Below, one piece after another: positions 46,577 to 57,912 of a DNA stretch of 64,000 nt. The notes beneath the pieces were generated by a model that ran no database searches, had not been told where the DNA came from, and saw nothing but the letters and a program-made list of their open reading frames with translations. The DNA is from Opisthorchis felineus (taxonomy: Eukaryota > Platyhelminthes > Trematoda > Opisthorchiida > Opisthorchiidae), in contig SJOL01008845.1 of assembly GCA_004794785.1 (NCBI GenBank), positions 165,744 to 229,743 on the forward strand, read 5' to 3'. The translations under genes and the position numbers were made by a program. Each line of letters starts with the position of its first letter. Position 1 is the first letter of the stretch.

Positions 46577-48796
46577 ATTATGGCTGTACGGCAGCGAAGC
46601 ATCAGTGTCAAACATTCTAACGATGATGATGTTGATGACTGTTTAACCAAAGAACTATGAACCTGAGAATAGATTAGGAGTTCTAACTTTCAAGAACAGA
46701 CGGCCGGTTCTGTGCGATGTACCCTACATTTCCAGCTTTGTGGCGCTTTTATTCGTTATTCGGAAAACAGGACTCCACTGCATAGAGAAACACCCCAAGA
46801 GGAGAAGCAGTTTGACAGGCTCTGAATGGACCAATATCTCTTTGTAAGCAACCTACCTGTATAAAAACTTTGGGAAATGTTTTTGCAACCCGATATTTTT
46901 AACAATTAAGCCCTCCTGCTGTAGCCGAGCAGAAAGTGCTTTCACTCCAAACAGAAATGTAAACAAAAAATATATACCGGCTGTTGGAAGGTTCCTCCGC
47001 TAAAATAACCTTATTTCGCTCACCATCTTGAGCGAAATGAATCCCGTTCTCTTCATGCAAAACAAGCCAGGACACGACAGATGATAGTCTTTTGTGTATA
47101 CAAGTAGGTGAAATGATGGCTTCTCCACAAAGCAGCTGGTTGCCCAACAGATCATGACTATGTTTTGACAAGCAAAACACTGAAGTCACATTCTCTTTGC
47201 CAGTTTGTCACGTGATTCAAGAACTAAAGAAGTAAAGACTTTGGTGTCCTAAAGTAGCTGGTCGTTGCAGGGGGGCTTTTCAACCTGAAAAGGTAGCTGA
47301 AACTGCAGTTATTAAATTGTCCTATCTGGTTGCAAATTTACGGTTTATCCAGGGTTAGATTAAGGCTTTGTTTGAAACCGGTCCCCTAATTAAACATTAG
47401 TTAAAGGTTAGAAATAGCTTGTGCTGTCGAATGAGTGAGTAGCGTGCAAAATATTCGGGTCTTTTATTTGTCTACTTTTCACCTGCAAACCAACCTTGTT
47501 TTTCGCCTGTGTTAGGCTGGTAACTGACTGACAGTGACCGGTAATTTGCCCAAAAAGCGAGTGGTTCACCTGAATGTCACGACGACTGTCTACCTCGTTC
47601 CACCCTCTAACAAGGTATCGCTGAAACAAGGACGACCTTGAAAGGCAAACTCATGTTGATTTTCAGATGTTTTGTCCAAGATACAATCTCACGCGTACAT
47701 TCAGTTGCTTTGGTAGAAAGGGGAGACACAGTTGCTGGACCTCGTGCATATATTTTTTGTTGAATAGTGAACGCAGAATGTCAGTATGTCAGAATGTCAG
47801 AAATGATTGGATCATGTGGTTGATAACTGTCTAACATTCAAGAGATATGCTGGATCACCTGAACGTTCTGAGGATTTAAATTAGTTTCGACGTGGACCTT
47901 CTGTTAACCAAATGTGCCTTTGACCTCCCTTGTCAACTTTAACTGTGGAAACGTAATCGACGGAAATCTTGGGAAAATGGAAGAGTTTAGTTGGAAATGT
48001 ACAACTGACATACAATTTGTTATTTTTTCTGATGAATATTACGGCCAAGTAGATGGAGTGGAAGTTGGGCCCTTCCCGGGTTTAACTGTAATTAAACGTG
48101 ACAGTTCGTGTAATTCAGGCATCTGGAGACCGCATTGTTAGCCTGTGACTGGCTTAGCGACCACGCCTACCTGCATAGTGGGCCTTCAGTTTTTCACATC
48201 CATCACTAGGGTTTTACAACCGAATTTGAAAAAGATTATTGGAGGATCCGGAGAGCTTGGGGTCTTACAGGACGTTGGGAGCTACTGAAATCTACGCAGA
48301 TGGTACTCAGTAGGCATTGGGAACAGACGGATGAACACGATAGAGGCTGTATTGACAAGTGGTTCTATGAACAAATGGGTCAGTAAACATTATAAATTAA
48401 GAGGAACACACAGTCAATAAAGCGCAATCTGCGGGAGTAGAAAAAGGGGTAGTGTGTAAGCAGGGCTTTCTGGAATCAATAACGAGTAATTGCTAAATGA
48501 TATACAAACGCACGGATACGGATAGTCAGACAGCATACAGGTAAAACGGCGCGGAAAGCAGTCAGTACTTTCGGCAGGCATTTCCGAATCAAAAAGAAAC
48601 GAAAATTATCTAAGAAAAAAATCAGGTATCGGGTGAATTTGACACAAATTTGATATACCCGCAGATTTTAACTGAGAGTGTGACGAAGCAGCAAGTGCTA
48701 CTAACCTGAATAGAAAAACGCGCTCAGGCCCGTTCAAGACAAAACACAAACAAATACTTTCAGGGAGATGCATTAAAAAAGCAATACAGAATTAGA
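46577..48796. other. Stretch without recognised genes
   Basis: Contains a short tandem repeat of ATGTCAG-type words at 47779-47804. A minus-strand frame at 46899-47189 (96 codons) looks protein-like but is unrecognised. Confidence 0.5.
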
Positions 48797-48885
48797 ACTG
48801 TCTTGCAAGTCGAGCTGACGCGCTAGATAGCGCTTTCGTCTGCAACCCAAGGGTCCGAGTTCGATCCCCGAGCAGCCCGATTTTC
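48797..48885 (+). repeat. tRNA-like sequence (pseudogene or SINE head)
   Basis: Reads TCGAGCTGACGCGCTAGATA, GCGCTTTCGTCTGCAACCC, then GTCCGAGTTCGATCCCCGAG. The B-box (GAGTTCGATCCCC) is good. An anticodon-arm-like segment (GTCTGCAACCCAAGG) sits at the right distance. The A-box is irregular and I cannot close a full acceptor stem, so a SINE head or tRNA pseudogene is more likely than a working tRNA gene. Confidence 0.5.
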
Positions 48886-50684
48886 TGTAGGGGCAGACAC
48901 TCGAATATAGCTACAAAGGACACGAAATTGCAAGCGAATACGGACAGCGGACAAAATCTCGACAGTACCAAAGAGAAGCTAAGCAAGCTAGCAACACGGT
49001 AGCAAAACGGCGTTATAATAGACAGGCGTAAATCGCGCTACTCGTGAAAATAGGAAAAATGACCACTGCCGTTGAATCGCAGAAGGAGTCAACACCCTCT
49101 CAATCATAAAGGTTACAAGGAGATTGAGCCGGCAGATTTCTCAGCCACTCGGTAGCTCCGCTCCTTGAAATTTACCCCATCCTGGCCGCAGGCCTCCATT
49201 AAGTATAGTTGGAGTACCTCTATATGGAATGTCTCCGGACTGGTTCCGTTGCGTCCAACCCTGTAGAACCTGCAAGATCTACGTTTCTTGGGAAGCATAC
49301 GTTATCTGCAAGCCTTCGGCATTCCCTTTCTTGAGCTTGCTAGCTTTCGAATTTCTATACAAATAGAACCGCATTAGCTTTGAGCATAATGAAATACATC
49401 AACATCTGTCCACCACGTGACTCAATCCTGAAGGATACACAGAAATTTTAAAAATTACTCAATTTTTCTCAGGAACACCTTGAGATATCATGGAGCATGA
49501 AGGGTTGAGCAACCAAAAAGTCACGTGATTCGTGATTTCACTCTCTAAATTAGCTTGGGTAACCATCAAGCAAGTGTTGGTTGCAGGGAAACATCTGTGC
49601 CATTCATTGGCAGCGGGATTCCCTCAGCATTCAATACACATTGCTAATTAGGCGAATTTCGCGGGGGGCACCAAACGCTGTGTGATTTTGGATTTGTTCC
49701 CACTTTGCCATCTAGCTTCCGGCAAGCAGGGTAATTCGCGATAAACTACGTTGCTTTGGCTTCGATTAAGTTCACTTTTTGCAGGTCCAGTTGGCAAAAC
49801 TCATTTACCAAAAAAATATCAATCAAGCGCACGTATCGATCACCAATTTTCGCTTTGCGCATCTTGTTTCCCCCTCGTGCATTATCCACTCGTCCATCGT
49901 TTGCATATGCAGCGTTCGATCGTTTGAGCATCAGTCACCCAGCGTGAACATCGCAGCAAGCCTGTGCAAGCCCGCCGACCCACCGTGATTGCTCACCGTG
50001 CAATCAGCTGAGTGTTCATTTACCAGCGTGAACAAAAGCCTGCTAGGTTTGGCACGAAAAGCCGGGGCAGTCAGTAACCCTCACAAAAATGCTGGCCATT
50101 AAGTCAAGACCAATGGAAACGACTACAAGGGCAACCAATCGAAGAGAGTATTGTTTCAAGTCAGTCGTCGTAATAGCTTTTCAGCCGTGGTGTTTTTGCT
50201 TTGTCGCTGTGTTAAAAGGGGTGATAGTGTGGCCTGGTAGCATTTGATGGGCTCTGCACACTGAAACAGTCATTTACTTTTTTAACATTGTTTTTGGGTT
50301 TTTTTACACCTTCTCATCTTCTTTTCGGTCCAGGAAGCTGAAATTTTCGTAAGAGGCTAAGATTTACAGTAGTCCAGATGTGTTTGAGCTTGTGAATCTT
50401 AGCAACTGACACACAGAGGGATCATACACATTGGGTTGGTCTGGTGGTTCTCACTCAAGTGTCGATTTAGAGATCGACTGTAGCTCAGGAACGGTTTCGG
50501 CAATCGTGCTTGTAAGAGCACTCCTTATAAGAGACCCATCGAACGGAAAGTTATTTCACTAGCCATCTCAGAACCTAACCCTTTTTTTCAGACAACGACT
50601 GATTTCAGGTGTTGATGGTTGCGGGATTTTGTAGAGTACATACTTACATGACTCTTTCGGACAATCTTTCTCCTGTCCTCGGGC
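48886..50684. other. Stretch without recognised features
   Basis: No gene, RNA or repeat family recognised. Confidence 0.5.
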
Positions 50685-50847
50685 AATCATCCTGGTAAGT
50701 TCACACCAAAGGGGGGGGAAGCACTGGACTCGAGTTTCGCTCTCTCCAGAGCTCGCCAGCAGTGCTTATCCAATGGCCGTGCCGGGGTTTGAACTCTGCA
50801 CATCTGACATGCGAGGCGAGTGTGTTACCACTACTCCACCAGCGAAA
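50685..50847 (-). repeat. tRNA-derived SINE, family 3, copy 1
   Basis: Minus strand: GAGTAGTGGTAACACACTCG (A-box-like), CTCGCATGTCAGATGTG, GAGTTCAAACCCCGGC (B-box), then GAGAGCGAAACTCGAGTCCA and CCAAAGG/TTGGTGTG-like words at its 3' end. The same order is found at 60022-60182. The + strand signature is ACTGGACTCGAG followed later by GGGTTTGAA. Confidence 0.72.
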
Positions 50848-52954
50848 GTTGGACGCATCCGAATTTTTACATCTGAACAGGTGAACATGTTCGCGCTTGA
50901 GTGATGTGAACGGAAAGCCCGAAGCCTCGAACGACGACCCAGTAACATACCTTGGTTGTGTCGATCGATTGGCCCGCCAGTCAGGACTTTCCAGTCAAAT
51001 AGCGCCACAGACGCTTGAAATTTGGTGGACAGATTTTCCGGTGGAAAGCAGTGTATTCTCGTCCATGTATAAGCTTCACACAAACATGACGACCAGATGC
51101 CAGATTGGTGTGGTAAATCAACTTGCATTAGGCTCTACGGACAAGGCCCTGCAACAATTCCTCCTCCAGATATTTGGTTCTTTTACAGCACCTGAAGAAT
51201 GAAATATCCGATAGCTGCGTGCATGTTTTTTTGTGATAAAAAAGGCGTATTTTGTCTGCAACACTAGGCGTTGCACGCGAAACACCAGATGACCGTATAC
51301 TTGCGAGGTAAATATATATCTTTATTCCGACTTATTTTCACTTCAAATCAGATTCGAGACAACCCTTATTTTTCAACAGCAACCGGTATTTCCACTGCCC
51401 CGGTTCCCAAAAGTACCCCTAAGAGAACACTGCATTGTTGTGTGAACCCAAAAAAGACAAGTGTTCATCTAACAGTGATTCGGTACTGAAAATTTTAAGG
51501 AATATTTTAGGTTTCGTCAAACTGGAGTTATCCCTGTTCAGAGAGCGGCTTTTTCCAGTAGTCAGTTGGCAGAGCACAAACAAGATCAGCAAAGCTTCCG
51601 GTGATCTCATTTTAAGCAGTAATTGCACAGTTCCGGTCTGTCGGTTGCTTTCCATGTTGTTTAATTTTCAAAAACGGAAGGTATCAAATGATCCGCTTAC
51701 TGATACTTTCATTCAATTGTACAATTCAAGTTGAGTCAAGTTTATACACCGCCAATCTGTTAACTTTCAGCTGAGATGGATAATAAAAGTGTTAGTTGTG
51801 GTACGGTTTTGCCTGTTCACTGGCACTTGCCGTGAACCACGAGGATCATGAACCTTATGCTTTCTCCAACTGGAATATAACAATTTAGCTGAACACAATG
51901 CAGTAAAAGTCCAATACAACGTTAAATGTGAATCAGAATCATTCGTTCTATTAATGTGGACACCGTAGAAGGTTGTCTTGACCACATTTGACCCACCCTC
52001 CGACCTATCAGCAAACCTCTTTACTGATCACCGAAAGGGGTTTCTTTCTCACGAGCAATGATATTTACCAAAGTACACTTGAGAAGTACCAGTGTAAACA
52101 CCAGCATGGTTAAGCACATGATTCCAGGATCTGTCCCTTCATTAGAATATGCATTGTCGTTAGTTATCCAAAAACAGCATAACTGTATTTCAAACCGGTG
52201 ATTTGTCAGTGAGCCAAACGATGCCTAGTTCACAATACAAGTGATGCCTCGAACGATCTTTTTTCCGAACTGTCTACGTGTTGAATCTAACTTGACCTTA
52301 TGATGATTCCCCCATTCACATTTGCTTACTTCGCCTATGTACTTTTGATCTCCAGTTGTTTCGCTTATCCGTACCCGCCACTCACCTTACCTCAGAGGCC
52401 ATCCCGTCTGACACTTGTGTGTTGGCATGTGTGCCTGTGTGTGAATGTGTACAGCTGACCTACTTACCCATGCGCGTTCGTATCCCGTTTGCTGAGCCTG
52501 CCTTGACTTGCTCCGTGTGATCGCACGGCCAATGAGAGTCCCGAGACTGTCGTCTGAAGGGACGACCGCAACCCACACTACTGAGCCATCATTCCGCTCG
52601 CCGTTGTTTGGTGTGCGGACGTTGACACTGTACCGTGCCGGTTAGTGACAGACCTGTGCACTTGTTGACTCTACGAACGTGAATAATTGAGGTTTGTTGT
52701 GCACATTTGTTTGCTCTTGTGTAAATAATACCGTAGAATTTGGAACCCAATTCTTCCTTTTGATATTCGGGACTGTCGAACCTACGCGTCACTCGAAGTT
52801 CCGTATCGGGAACCTCAACACTACGTGCCTTCAGTGAATTGTGCTTGCCTCTCTCCAGCATTTTCGACGATGTTGAATCATTCTAGTTAGGCAGTTTTGA
52901 CCCTTTTCAAGCCAGATCAGATCCTTCAGAACGTTCTTGTCTAGACGTAATACA
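50848..52954. other. Stretch without recognised genes
   Basis: A 101-codon frame (50897-51202 +) follows the SINE but matches nothing known. Nothing else recognised. Confidence 0.5.
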
Positions 52955-53165
52955 CTACTCATAGGATTGCTAAAAACTCTTCAACAACCCACCAACAGTT
53001 TCGCCCTTCTTTGGGGCTCATCAGTTTGGCGCAGTCCCCGAGTTTCCGTCTAACTTATGTTTATCTCGAACCCAAATGAATCAGATTTCGACAAGCAGAC
53101 TACCGTAAACGAGAGATTTAGCTGGATTCAGTTGCGTCTCCTGTCAAAACCAATTCCGTGCGTGT
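52955..53165 (-). repeat. Hammerhead-bearing repeat, copy 2 (one arm plus spacer)
   Basis: The arm starts CTACTCATAGGATTGCT. On the minus strand: GCGCCAAA-CTGATGA, stem II GCCC/GGGC, GAAA, but the cleavage triplet is lost (CTGTTG in place of CCGGTC). Then, on the + strand, the family spacer follows, with AACGAGAGATTTAGCTGG at 53108 and TCCTGTCAAAACC at 53138. The second arm is missing. Confidence 0.82.
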
Positions 53166-53945
53166 TTTGACTTCCTGACGGTAGTGCAACTGATGTGTCG
53201 GTTCTTGGCTTCCTGCCCCACTCATTATAGCAAAAGGCACGGTAGCTTGAGACAGCCCTTTATAGAGACCAAGCAAGATTATTACAGCCGTATTTATAGG
53301 GTTATCACAGAATATTCCACAAGTTCGCTCTAGAATATTAGTGAGGGGGGCGAGAAGCGTCGAGCTATAGATGCTCAACCCGGATTGGCTGATATTCTGA
53401 CCGTAGCCCGCATGTGAACCATCAGTCCAATCGACGTGATGTTCAGTTATTAAGTGTGCTGATGAGAGTATTTGTCGAGATCAGAACGTTGTTTCACAAG
53501 GGTTGCCCTATTTACCGAACAAGTGCACTTATGAGCTCCGCAGACTTTTCGCTCCATGCTAACCAGTGATGAAAACATTCCTTTAGGGTTAATAGTGAAT
53601 AACTGATTGCCGGTCTGTTCGACAATAGTCTTATAATCTGCGGAAACATGAATTGCGCGTTGTCACCAAGGTAAAAAGCCCAAGAATAAACAAGTTCCAA
53701 AGTGTGTGAACGCACATTCTGAAGAAGTTTTGAAACAAGGAAGACAACAGTGTAATCATCTGGATGCGACAATAAAGGCGCAAAGAAACGAAAATGAATG
53801 CTAGCAACGAAGTTATCTCACTTGCAAATTACGTTGGTGTTAACCAGAAACTCAACTGGATATCTCGTTTTGTGATATTCTTCATATGAATGTGCTAGAC
53901 AAAGGCAGTTTCATATTTCAATTGGTGTATTTCCTTGACAGAACA
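53166..53945. other. Stretch without recognised features
   Basis: Lies between two hammerhead-bearing repeats; nothing recognised. Confidence 0.5.
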
Positions 53946-54223
53946 CACTAGTCAAAAGACTGCTGAAAGCTGATCGACAGTCCATGACCGGTTTCGTCGT
54001 TCTTGAGGGCTCCACAGGGTAGGTACAATCCACGGATTCCGTTGAGTTTCTCATTGACCAGTATAACTTGCAAATGAGTGCATATCGCCAGGTGTGTACA
54101 ATTTAGTGTTCTAGTTGTACATAAGATTGACAGAAACCCTGATGCTGTGCCTACATGGTGAACCTCAAGAAGGGAGAAGCCGATTGTGGGCTTTCGATGA
54201 GTTTTCAATCACACTGTGAGATA
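53946..54223. repeat. Hammerhead-bearing repeat, copy 3 (two inverted arms)
   Basis: Both arms present. The left arm (53946 to about 54052) carries the ribozyme-like core on the minus strand, with GAAACCGGTC intact but CTGATGA decayed to CTGTGGA. The right arm (about 54122-54223) carries it on the + strand: GTGCCTAC, ATGGTGA in place of CTGATGA, a CCTCAAGAAGG stem II region, GAAG, GATTGTGGGC. The outer ends are complementary in sense: CACTAGTCAAAAG left, TTTTCAATCACACTGTG right. Full unit of about 280 bp. Confidence 0.8.
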
Positions 54224-54296
54224 AATATACTGCGATATCTTGCATGTTGTCTCAAGTGGGACGTGAGGCAGCCTAGTGCAGTACAATCAGTTGGAG

Positions 54297-54522
54297 AAGA
54301 ACATCTTAAATGAGAGATTCAGCTGGAATCAGTTGAGTCTTCGGTCAAAGTCACCTTAGTATATAAATGAGACTAGTTGTCGAATTCCGTCCGATTTGGG
54401 TTCAAATAGAACATAAGGTTGACAGAAACCCGGGGACCGCGCCTACCTTGTGACTCCTAAGAATGCCGAACCCGGTCATGGACTGTTCGAGAGTTTTCAG
54501 CAACCTTGTAAGTAGTATGTGA
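54297..54522 (+). repeat. Hammerhead-bearing repeat, copy 4 (spacer plus one arm)
   Basis: The spacer (ATGAGAGATTCAGCTGG, near 54310) is followed by the arm on the + strand: ATAAGGTTGACAGAAAC, GCGCCTAC, CTTGTGA for CTGATGA, CTCCTAAGAA, CGAACCCGGTC, ATGGACTG, GAGAGTTTTCAGCAACC, TTGTAAGTAG. The C just before the core (position 2.1) and the G/A after GGTC support the stem I pairing deduced from other copies. Mirror image of copy 2: spacer and right arm only. Confidence 0.82.
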
Positions 54523-55487
54523 TGTTGAATTTAAATGCTGCCTTTGGTCCACGTACTAAACTAAATATTTGAGTCAACAAACTCAAAGAGGCAATCTCTC
54601 TTCCTTCTGAGTTAGTGGAGTAACAGCATGACGGTCCTTTATAGGAATTAAGGAACGTCCCACATCCCTTCTCGGCGGATCACGTTTATCGTGCTTGAAC
54701 GAAGCCTTAGTGAGGGCACGTCCGTTTCAAAGTCTTCACTTAAAGGAGCACTAGATACCTTCATTTGACCCAAGGGATTTTCGTGATTCCATCAAGCATC
54801 GAAGCTCATGTAGTTTTTACAAGTGCAGTCTCACCAAAAGAAGAGTCTATCGTGTTGACACGCATTAGTACACAGCCTTTTTGGTACCTTGTAAAAGTAC
54901 CTGGTACCGCTGAATACTTGAGCAAACTAGTTTGATCATTTGCTGGGAGACAAACATTCGGCTACTCTTAATATATGTGGGAACGGATAACAATATGAAA
55001 CGAAACAGTGGTACTGATTTAGATCTGTCCGTAAGTTACACAGCCCATCCATGACTGGTGAACATTTAGGAAATCGTGGTGGTTGGTCAGCTGGCAGTTA
55101 GTCAGTTCATCGAGCTTCGCGACTGGCTTGCACCACACGAGAAGATATTTGCAACCCCGTAAATAACCTCAACAAACCGATCAACTGCCACCTTATCGAC
55201 GGACAAGGTTATCCACATGCATACTTGATTACTCAGTATGGTTGACTGGGTTACGTTGTTTATAAACGGACTCGCTGTTTTGCTCCCCATTGCTGTTCGT
55301 TTTCACAAACCGGTAAATTACATGAACAAAAAAGTATTTGTGTATAGCGATTCTCAGTTGGATTCAAATGCCTGTGCATTTAGAGCCACGTAATTCTGTT
55401 TCCGTTAAATAATAAACACGTTTTCCCATTCAGTCTGCCTACTTGTCCAACTCGCACTGTTAAAATAGATACGCAACCCTGAAGGAA
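54523..55487. other. Stretch without recognised features
   Basis: Nothing recognised between hammerhead-bearing repeats. Confidence 0.5.
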
Positions 55488-55597
55488 ACTACTCAAAAGG
55501 TTGCTTAAAACCTTCGACAGCCCGTGACTGGTTTTACCATTTTTAGGATCATCAGATAGGCGCAGTCCCCGACTTCCCGTCAGCCTGAACACTCCTA
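55488..55597 (-). repeat. Hammerhead-bearing repeat, copy 5 (single arm)
   Basis: Minus strand: GGGGACTGCGCCTAT-CTGATGA, a weak stem II (TCCTAAAAATGG), AAAACCAGTC at the cleavage region and ACGGGCTGTCGAAGG. The CTGATGA core and the outer arm ends (ACTCAAAAGGTTGCTTAAAA on +) are present, but stem II and the GAAA box are damaged. No second arm seen. Confidence 0.8.
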
Positions 55598-57525
55598 ATA
55601 AAAACCAGGTCAGATGGAAACAGGACGGTGTACGCTCGAGTTCTAGCCGGCTAGATCGTGCAATCGGCAGGTTTAGTATTTGGCCAGGTTTCGCCGACTT
55701 TTCAAGTCTTGGGGTTCTGGTCTGTAACACTTGGGTTGAAGGTTCCTTCCGAATGTAGTTAACCGTTTCGTGGTCGCCGTGGATGGGTTAGCGGAAGGGG
55801 GCTACATGAGGTTTTGGGTTGGGCTTCCTACCTTAGATCTAAATCACTGCAGTTGGTGCCTCCTTTTGGACTGAAAATCACACACCGTCACGTGTATCAG
55901 CTAGGAAAGACGGAACGTAGGACCACCATCCCTCAAACGCGCCCCCTCACATTATCCTTTGTTGATTGGCTCTTCGACTGATGAGTTCTCAGATTATGTC
56001 GCGTGTAGGCAGTCAACAAGAAATAAAGGCGTCTGAGGATCAAAGACAGAAAAAATACCTCAAGTCATTCGACCATCAACTGCGCCCAAAGGCAAGAAAA
56101 GCAAGATACTGGAAGTCATTCGATTAAACCATATAACCATTTCATGCTGTGTTCGCGCTTCTGTGTATATAGACAGGTATGATGTCAAGTTAGGTGGTAA
56201 CAAGAATAGTTTGGTCCCCTCGTTTCCTGTCCCCCACACCATATATATGCAAGAAGACAAACAAGGTCCTCAAGCGAACGGTGCTACGCACTGTCGATAC
56301 GCTTCAAAAAATCAGGCACTGGAGAGTGCATTGAGTCGGTCGGTAGCTGCAAACTACACATAACCGACCTTCCCTGGTCGAGTTCTGCAATCAGTGTCAC
56401 AGAGGCTACTAAAAGCCTACAGTGAGTTACCGGTAGCCACCATAATTTATATTAAGGTAGACGAATCACGATTCAATAAATTTGGTCTCAGCATGACGCA
56501 GCAATACCCGCGTGGCAACGGGACACCAATTTCAACCAATGAAACATTGAAGGAAGTATTTTGGGAAACCCATTACTAGGGGCAGATTCCGAGGGGAAGG
56601 ATTGGCTACCTTATCGAACCGACTCACAACTCGATGAGAACGGAAATCTAATGGAAATAAATCTTGGTCCTTTGGAGGCGACGCCGGTCTCAGTGGCATG
56701 AAGACACTGTTATCAAACAGTCAAGTCCCAACAAATACAAGAAAAAAACACTGAATCATTACTCAACATCGAATACCAAAGAGTGTAACGAAACACAAAC
56801 TGTTAGATAGGATGGAGACGATAACACAGCAGAATATAAGTGGACTTAGAGACGTCATTGGCCACCAACAGGACATACTTCGAGGTGGTTCACACCGGAT
56901 TGTGGCTTTCTGTGGTCCATGTACGTCCGCTGTAGTGTATTGTGTGATGTTGAATGTTGATATAAGTTATTGCTTCATGTATGGCTGCCGTTTACAACAA
57001 GCCCAGAGTTCATAACTGTGATTTGCTCTTGTGAGGTTTGCTTGAGGTAGAGGCTGTGTGGGAGGCTTGCGTCCTCCCAAAGACCAGCTACCTGGAAGCA
57101 AAGATTACAAAATTATGTCTGCCCCATTCAAGAAGATCAACCGTAACGTCAACCGTCCACTTTGGATGTGCATGAACATGTTGCGGGACTAGCGTTCATG
57201 GACTGGTTTGGATCATTCGACCACAGGGGAGTTTGTTTACCACAACCATCCGTCTAACCTATTACAAAAAGTACGAAAGATTTATTGCTTCCGATTTATT
57301 GTTTCGTGCTCACTGGTGAGTCACCACGTGAGTGGGTTACGAAAACACTCGATTGTAATGTTTTGAGACTCAGGCCTGCAGCGTCGTTCGTTGTCATCTG
57401 GATTCATTCACGAAAGAGATGTTGGAAACATCAACGTTCACTTTCTCACAAACTTTGTGGGTCGGACTGGAATGTGGGTGCCGCGATTCAGTCGGAATAG
57501 ACTGGCGAATACACCCATTACGACG
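55598..57525. other. Stretch without recognised features
   Basis: No gene, RNA or repeat family recognised. Confidence 0.5.
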
Positions 57526-57912
57526 CGTGCAGACATGTTATGTGAATTTCGTTTCAACAGGGTTCAAATTCATCAGTACCTTCAAAACCAAATTGGTATG
57601 CAAATGAGTGTGTTTCGCTACTCATAAGGTTGCTGAAAACTCTTCGGCAGCCCACGACCGGTTTCGCTCATCAGGTGAGCGTAGCCCTCGAGTTTCCTTC
57701 AACCTTAAAAATATCATAAGCGAGAGATTCAGTTGGCTTCCAGGTGAGTTCCCCCTCAAAACCAAATTGGTATGCAAATGAGTGTATTTCGCTAATTTCG
57801 TGCAATTTGGGTTCACGTAGAACAGAAGGTTGACGGACACTCGGGGATTGCGCCTAACTGAGGAGCCTCAAGAACGGCTGTCGAAGAGTTCTCAACAACC
57901 TTAGGAGTAGTA
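57526..57912. repeat. Hammerhead-bearing repeat, copy 6 (two inverted arms, extra spacer)
   Basis: Left arm 57618-57715: on the minus strand CTCAC-CTGATGA-GC-GAAACCGGTC-GTGGGC. Core, palindrome and cleavage triplet are intact, but stem II is deleted down to GC. Spacer 57716-57800. Right arm about 57801-57912: on the + strand GCGCCTAACTGAGGAGCC, CTCAAGAA, then GGCTGTCGAAGAG; the GAAACCGGTCGTG segment is deleted. A 39-nt piece of spacer (57582-57620) also precedes the left arm and matches 57756-57794 with one difference, as if two units had been joined. Confidence 0.85.

Noticed and set aside
46899..47189. 96-codon minus-strand frame with a protein-like look
   Set aside because: No recognisable family; too short to claim.
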